DNA of 64,000 nucleotides from Notospermus geniculatus. Its lineage: Eukaryota; Nemertea; Pilidiophora; Heteronemertea; Lineidae. Shown one piece after another: positions 58,107 through 64,000 of this stretch. The stretch covers positions 394,703 through 458,702 of the forward strand of contig NMRB01000054.1 of assembly GCA_002633025.1 (NCBI GenBank), written 5' to 3'. How positions within the stretch are numbered: the first letter of the stretch is position 1; each line of letters begins with the position of its first letter. Under the pieces are notes generated by a model. It did not search any database. It saw nothing but the letters and a program-made list of their open reading frames with translations, and was not told where the DNA came from. The translations under genes were made by a program, and so were the position numbers.

Positions 58107-58650
58107 ATGGGCTCTTGACTTGCCTCGTCAAGTCCTATTTAGGCCTACGATCACCCTGAAACGCTCGGGTTGATGCTAATCCGCCTCCCCTCGCTCCTGT
58201 CACAGATTGTTGGGAGCGGTAGGGACCCTTGCCAGAATCTTTCAGGATGATATACGGTGAACAATGTCTGTATCTTTCACCAGCCGATAATATTCATCAG
58301 GCCAGGAATAGAAATCGATTTTGCATTAGCGGCTGCTGCAGCTGGCTAGCAATGACGTCACAGTTCAATCATGACTCTATACCTCTTTTTATTGATTCCA
58401 TCGAACGTTAGACTCCGAATCATCGTCTCTGAAACTCGCGGCCGTTTGTCAGGCTCGGCTAGTATCGATACCACGTCGCCTGTCACATTGGGATGGTGGG
58501 ATTTTACTGTCTCATCAGATCGACAGATAAATCAATCTACAATCAAAAGAGCAAGACATCAGTCATGTTTGAGAGGGCTACGATTAGATTTGATCAGCTA
58601 CGAAAGCGATGAGTAGGGTGATGACCAGACTAAACTAAAAGGCGGACCAA

Positions 58651-58848
58651 TGGGAGACTTTCCTGCCGTTAGAGGCCGCTGTTTATAGCGGTCCTAGAAC
58701 GTCACAAAATGACGTCACAGACGTATGACCTCCACGTCATTACGAATGACGTTGTGGCGTGCACTTCTTCTCTGTGACGTCAAATAACATGACGTTCTAG
58801 GATTGCTAACAGTACTGGTGGTGGCCTCTGCCGGCAGAAAAGTCTCCA
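58651..58848. mobile_element. MITE, AGACTTTCCTGCC family (copy 2)
   Basis: GGGAGACTTTCCTGCCG at the left, CGGCAGAAAAGTCTCC at the right; interior aligns to 6201-6390 (GGTCCTAGAACG, CTTCTTCTCTGTGACGTCAA). CAAT on both sides may be a target duplication. Confidence 0.75.
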
Positions 58849-59970
58849 ATTAACCGCAGAAGACATTCTTGGAACAACTGAGTTTTGTCCATTTTTATTC
58901 AAAACCACACCGCCCGGTTTCTATTTTTACCAGCAAATTTGTGACAAACATTAGATAACAGCTTGACATTACTGAGTGACCACATTGTCGAAGATGTGAG
59001 ACAGGGCAAAAGCAGGGTCGGACAAACACAATGAAATTGACAGTCCGACGTCATTCGGGCGGTTCACTATTTTCATACTTTCCTGGTCGGCCTTTGCGGA
59101 AAGGAAGTGCCCAACCTGTTGAATTCAGTTGTCACTGATCACAATGCACTCAGAGTCCCCTCCAACTTTGCCTACATGCTCTTTCATAATGCATCAGGAA
59201 CACCAGTCAAAAATTCTGACAATTATCTGTTTTGCACCAGTCATGGCGTGCAAATCGTCATCAACATTTATCATTTACACCGAGTTGCAAAAACTTTCCG
59301 GTAGTTGCTTTTAGTCTGCACGGCGTGAGTTGTTGAGCTGATCATATTGTATGGTAAGTAATGTCACCACCATGCCATCAATATCAGCATCAGACATAAG
59401 TACGTTTTGTGTAAAGGTTTACTTAGTAGTTTTTGGTGCTGATGATATCGACTGGTCCATCATGGATACTTGTCCACCGTTCTCCATCAGCTTCCTCATG
59501 TGTTTTTGATGAGATTTTCCACTTGTGCTCATAACAACCTCCTCATGGAATGAAAAGCTTTCATCTTGACTATTACATGGCTTTCAGAAGAGCACTTCCC
59601 CTTATTTGGTTGAAATAATGGGATAACATTATCTCCTTCAGTTCTTGTCGATAATGAAGTGACGCAGGTGTGAACGAGGACAGTAGGCTTACACGGTGAA
59701 GGACCCAGACATGTTACTCTTGTATCATGCAAATTAACACGAAGGGTGCGGGATGAGCTTATGTAGGCCAACATGCTGAAGTTAGGAGTGTAGGCCATTT
59801 CACCCCTCTTCTACAAGCAGAAAAGATCAGAAGTCGTCAATGACGGTGAATAAGTTCTGTAACCAATTTACGACAGCGTGTTCGAATCCGGAGTGTGTGT
59901 CTATGCACGCAAATTGAGCCATCGGGCACAGGATTGGTACAGTTGAAGGTTTCTGAGGAAAAAGTATAAG

Positions 59971-60104
59971 GGTACGCCGACTGCACAGGAAGTCCGATAA
60001 AGTGCTTTCGGTGCCTATCGGCGGTTTAGTTAATGGGAAAATGCGTTATAACTAACTGCCGATAGGCACCGGTAGCACTATCGGACTTTCTGTGCGATCG
60101 GCCC
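59971..60104. mobile_element. Long-arm foldback MITE
   Basis: GAAGTCCGATAAAGTGCTTT then CGGTGCCTATCGGC is inverted as GCCGATAGGCACCGGTAGCA then CTATCGGACTTTC. Outer ends GGGTACGCCGACTGCACA / TGTGCGATCGGCCC also pair. Confidence 0.75.
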
Positions 60105-60588
60105 TGGTCTAAGGGGGTACATAGTGTTGCCAGCCTGGCACATCAAACACCTGCAGTAAAGCTTGTTTACCCAGTTCGACCCCGATGGGAAGATTCTTTG
60201 GTTGTCCTGCGGGGACTTGATGGAGTAAACAGACTTTAGATCGAAATAACTGATTGAGAAACTCATTTACAAATCTATCACCATTCACAATGTTCTCTAA
60301 TGGCAATATCAACGGCAAGTGCCGAGGTTACCATATGGACCGTCCACAGATCTGTTGATGAAGTCACTTCAGAAGGGTTGTACGTATTCTTCGCCTGCTT
60401 CTCCTAGCTAATGAAAGTCAGCACAGCTACGATTCATTTCCTTTCGAGGGCTGCAGTTCCACGACCCACGAATCCGGCTTCTAATCCAATCTGTACACTT
60501 GTCCCAGTCGCTAATTTAATCCATCAAGTTTCCCTTCATCGTCTCATTGCAGGTGACGTCTTATTGGTTCGGAGGGAGTCGGGAAGAG

Positions 60589-63248
60589 ATGGGTTGGGGC
60601 TACGATGACAAAAATGGTAAGAAGATGCATGCTCATGTAACGTAGCAGCTTGCATGTGGACCGTGTGTCTAAGTCACTCTGTTCCTTCAAGTGCGACAGG
60701 CTGCAAGGAATGTTGGTAGCGCAGTCGTTCAAGTCAGCGGTTGCGGTGTTGGAACGCTGTTGGAAGACTTGACATAATATGAGGATGCAGAAGGAGCATT
60801 CGACGCCCTAATGCCTCTGTGGGTTCTCCGCATGTGGGGGTAACCTGACCCGTCATCATCGCTTTCTTCTTCATTGACTCCGAACACAGTATTGAAGCGC
60901 TCATCTGTCCCCAACTCAGTTCGACTGAGTAAGAATTCAACATCGGCCGAGGTGGCCATCTTCTTCATTGCTTTCTCTCGTCCTTCAGGTCCAGATACTT
61001 GGTGTCAAAATTTTCCTCACGCCTCTGGTTCACACCAGTCTCCAGTCAACATTGTGACGAGCACAACCAACCATGATCCTAATCTTCATCCACTTGGACC
61101 AACCTACGCCCCGGGTGATTGCAAGAGTCTGGTGAATACGGGAAATGGTTTTCAAGTCAAGATAGAGAGCCAAGGGACAAGTACGTAGGTCCCACGAGAG
61201 AGTTGCCTCTCTATGGACAATTCAGCCCTAAAAGCTCTATATGGGTAATCGTTTTTGGCATTAGTATCCGCAGAAACCAACAAAAGGTGAACTGCCGTTG
61301 ACAGCCAAGGGAAGAACTCGCGTGTGAAAGGAACGCCTCATCTTGAACTACCAAGGGTTGTGACATCGCTCCGCCCTCCGACTACGCTCAACGGCGTATA
61401 GTCTTCTGACGTAGCCACGTTGAGTTCCAGGATGGGAGCGCCTTGGATTGGATTATTTGGGTTGAGGGCTTCTACGTCCTTGGTCAACAAGCGAAGTTGA
61501 CTTTTAACTTTTCCGGATGGCTCACCATTTGATGAGATCTTTCATTATTTTAGATTACCAACGAGATGGTTTTGAGTACAGACTTCTTCAGTTTCACTTT
61601 CACTGGGGGGCTACGAGCAAGGATGGTTCTGAACATACAATCAATGGCGTCTCATATGCCAGCGAGGTGAGTATTACAGTCGATCATTCCCATATTCCGA
61701 CCTTCTTGGAATCAGTAAATCTCGTGTTAGAGGCCCTGACAGGACTTGTGGCCCTTGTGGTCGGCCTTTACGAGAAATACTCCTGCCATAACCGCGTGAC
61801 TACGTGAGGCTGCTTGAAACTTGGTAAAGGCCTGCTGCTCTGCGGTGGTCGACTCCGTCGGCTGTGTGTGCTCGTGCTGCGGCGGTCATTCATTGAAGTC
61901 GAATCGTCCAAATAAGGGGCTCATATTTACTTTCAGCTGCATCTGGTCCATTGGAACTTCTCAAAGTACAAAACTGCTGCTGAAGCTGTGGATAAGCCAG
62001 ATGGATTGGCTGTGATAGGGGTCTTTATCAAGGTAGGCTGGAGTTTCTCTTCGTACATCGTCGTTTTGCAGATAGCGTCGCAACCAATGGAACATCTGCA
62101 AACACTGGTTAGGTGTGGTGAAGGAGCACGACAGGATGAGCGGCCGCCATGGCTGTCGGTCGTCTTGGCTCATCTGATGTGTGTGTAGGCCAATGAAGCT
62201 CTGATACCAGTAAATCTATTTTCATCCAGGTTGGGAAACAAAATGCTGATTTCCAGAAGCTCTGTGATTACTTGTCGAAAATCCGCTACAAGGACCAGTC
62301 GGTGGATTTACAAGATGGCTTTGATGTTATGCAACTTCTACCAAGTAAGTCACGTGACGCATCTGCTTCAGGCTGAGCGATCATTGACCATTGTCACATT
62401 CTTTAATCGAGGGCACACCCTGGTGTTCGGACTTCGTCGTCCAACTCGTGGGAAGTTAGCGATGCGACTGACGAAAACCGACGAAATTTGTCGGCATGTA
62501 TGACTTGACGCGAATATGTTTGGAGACGAAACGTCTCACCGCCGGTCGCGAGGCTATCATGTAGTTCTCCTTTCTCCTCAGGAAATCTAAGAGATTACTG
62601 GACCTACCCTGGTTCCCTGACCACCCCACCATGCTTCGAGTCTGTCCGGTGGATCGTTCTGAAAGAACCCATCGAGTTTTCTGAACAACAGGTATGTTTT
62701 CAAGAAGTTTTCCTTCCAGTACGCTTTGTTCGGTGCTCTCTTCGTGGCCTCGAACAACGGGTTTGGCGTTCGCGTTAGCGTTTCGGGGGCTTTGCGAAAA
62801 CTCTGTATACCCTGAAATTATCGTCACATCTAAGCAGGCCAACCCAGCGTTGGGGTCAACTCTGTGACTGCGAGTCGGGCGACACTGATTTGTAATGGAC
62901 TTCGGGAGTGTCTTTCACACCAAAGGCGGATTTATACTTTGGACGCCGTCACCGGCCGTAATACGCTAGGCCGGTTGTCGGTGCCTAGCCTAATGCAAAC
63001 GCCTATGGTAAGCGGGCTGCAAGCGTATGCCAGCGTCCTACTGCGGGTGACGGCATCAGAAGTATAAATCCGAATCATCACTCCGTAATTACGTGACCAT
63101 TTCTTTTCTTTGATTCAAGCTGGAAGCATTCAGACAGTTGGAACACGTGACGGAGGAGGAAGCTAGCGCCGGTGACCACGCTAAATGCACCCGTAACTTC
63201 AGACCGACCATGCCGCTGAACGAAAGGAAAATCAGCGCCTCTTTCTAG
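60589..63248 (+). CDS. Alpha-carbonic anhydrase, cytosolic type
   Basis: Seven coding exons: 60589-60616, 60989-61180, 61554-61666, 61937-62032, 62230-62344, 62582-62691, 63120-63248; 783 nt, 260 aa, the canonical length. It catalyses reversible hydration of CO2. Starts [14 protein letters not shown] with no signal peptide. Zinc ligands are His88 and His90 (QFHFHWG) and His113 (LHLVHWN); the gate Glu100 (EHT) and [12 protein letters not shown] are present. The proton-shuttle His64 of CA2 (NNGHAFNV) is Asn here (NTGNGFQV). The segment between that motif and HFHWG is about seven residues shorter than in CA2; the AA|GTACGT donor at 61180 is weak, so a small exon could be missed. In a calcifying marine invertebrate such enzymes serve acid-base balance and biomineralisation, but this is inference. 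Confidence 0.93.
60729..60968 (-). CDS. Possible small ORF nested in carbonic anhydrase intron 1
   Basis: A 79-codon minus-strand frame with two closely spaced starts ([12 protein letters not shown]; the second in GAAGATGGCC context), an acidic ESDDDGSG segment and Ser-rich end. No domain recognised. It could be a first exon of an antisense gene or chance. Confidence 0.25.
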   Translation of the reverse strand: MKKMATSADVEFLLSRTELGTDERFNTVFGVNEEESDDDGSGYPHMRRTHRGIRASNAPSASSYYVKSSNSVPTPQPLT

Positions 63249-63733
63249 TCTTCAACGCAAGAATCAAAATGACTGATTTTAGGATATTGTGTGTGTGCAT
63301 AGGAACTTTGGGGGGTGATTTTGAATTTTTTGAATCACTTTTCTTAGGTCAGCAAGTTACACCGGTGCACGTTTAATAGGCCCTACTTCAGGTAGAACGG
63401 TTCGCTTCCATCCCCATCCGTCATGACTGTCGACTTATCGTCATCCTACAAACATGCAATAGCTGCAGATTTTGCCAAAGATGTGCTATACATGAGGGAC
63501 ATTGCTCAATTTTGAATGGTAATAACAAACTTTGTATATGAAACTTCAGCTCGTCCCCCCTCCCCAGTTGAAAACCATGAGTAGCAAATGCTGGAAATTT
63601 AATATTGGTTTGAAGAATCTCAAAACCTGTCAAGACCGACGTGCGATCGTGAAGACTGATAAAAACATTCGCAATATTAAACCCGCCTTACTGGTTGATA
63701 CGCCATCGTGGTGCATACACATGGGTGGGATGG

Positions 63734-63802
63734 CTAGACTGGTCCCCGCTCCGCCTAATTCGAGTACTTGCGGACCGTTTCCAGGGCAGAGGACCAGTCT
63801 AG
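63734..63802. mobile_element. AGACTGGTTCC hairpin element
   Basis: CTAGACTGGTCCCCGCTC at the left, AGAGGACCAGTCTAG at the right; 69 bp, downstream of the CA stop. Confidence 0.6.
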
Positions 63803-63884
63803 GACATGACTTGTTTGCTCAGACAATACCGCAAGTGCCTTTAGATTAGGATTATAAGGAGTTACTTACGAAAGCCCAGAAGGC

Positions 63885-63992
63885 TCTTCAATCTTCAATC
63901 TTCAAGCTTGAAGTAGAACTTCAATCTTCAAGCTTGAACTAACTCCGACTTCAATCTTCAAGCTTGAACCACCGACTTCAATATTGAAGCCA
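63885..63992. repeat. Tandem CTTCAATCTTCAAGCTTGAA repeats at the window end
   Basis: At least three units containing the palindrome TTCAAGCTTGAA, spaced about 28-33 nt, with a variant TTCAATATTGAA last. It may continue beyond the window. Confidence 0.75.
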
Positions 63993-64000
63993 GACAAATT

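Larger units (their letters stand above)
57250..60588. other. Upstream region of the carbonic anhydrase gene
   Basis: Repeat-rich; isolated N at 57641 with no duplicated flank seen. No coding feature recognised. The CA first exon begins after 60551 if TTGCAG is an acceptor. Confidence 0.45.

Noticed and set aside
59107-59304. Plus-strand frame at 59.1 kb
   Set aside because: Low-complexity composition, no splice context, no recognisable family.

Overview
This is animal nuclear DNA. Most genes are split by short-to-medium GT-AG introns, one intron is GC-AG, there is no operon structure, and dispersed foldback (MITE-like) repeats are dense. The gene set (mitochondrial PEPCK, MPPE1/PGAP5, RPL13, an alpha-carbonic anhydrase, a Tan-like C45 hydrolase, a degenerate mitochondrial seryl-tRNA synthetase paralogue, a membrane CAP/EGF protein) fits a non-vertebrate metazoan, most likely a marine deuterostome invertebrate (echinoderm, hemichordate or cephalochordate). 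The phylum cannot be fixed from the sequence alone. The octamer TAGGCCTA is scattered throughout.

Layout. 1.2-8.5 kb (+): a modular membrane protein with CAP domain, EGF-like modules, a six-Cys ShK-like module, Ser/Thr linkers, a furin-like site and one TM helix; its 5' end lies outside the window or was not found. 9.2-13.2 kb (-): SerRS-like mitochondrial protein with an eroded motif 2. 14.06-15.1 kb (-): CBM20 starch-binding exon plus a tail-anchor exon. 17.7-22.1 kb (-): C45 (Tan/acyltransferase-like) enzyme. 25.1-28.7 kb (+): MPPE1. 30.55-37.0 kb (+): mitochondrial PEPCK, nine coding exons, 648 aa. 40.3-41.8 kb (-): RPL13. 43.95-44.36 kb (+): two candidate 5' exons of an unrecognised membrane protein. 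46.65-52.12 kb repeats 40.44-46.66 kb nearly exactly, with RPL13 truncated. 60.6-63.25 kb (+): 260-aa carbonic anhydrase. I see no gene in 52.3-60.5 kb.

Assembly. The window contains several adjacent near-identical segment pairs. Three are joined at a single N (20718, 35569, 55771) and a fourth, about 110 bp, at N 42967. The 6-kb RPL13 pair is joined inside a foldback arm. This looks like two haplotypes laid head to tail rather than real duplication. A useful consequence is that the pairs show occupied and empty sites for five insertions: a TTAAT-flanked 559-bp foldback, a TA-flanked 621-bp element, a 93-bp perfect palindrome with an 8-bp target duplication, a GGTACC-flanked 268-bp element, and a roughly 430-bp insertion carrying a foldback.

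The genes do not form one pathway. They are ordinary neighbouring metazoan genes. The most unusual items are the membrane CAP protein architecture, the pseudo-SerRS, the C45 enzyme with His instead of Gly before its nucleophile, the carbonic anhydrase lacking the His64 proton shuttle, two genes carrying tandem-duplicated splice sites, and the set of dimorphic non-autonomous transposons.
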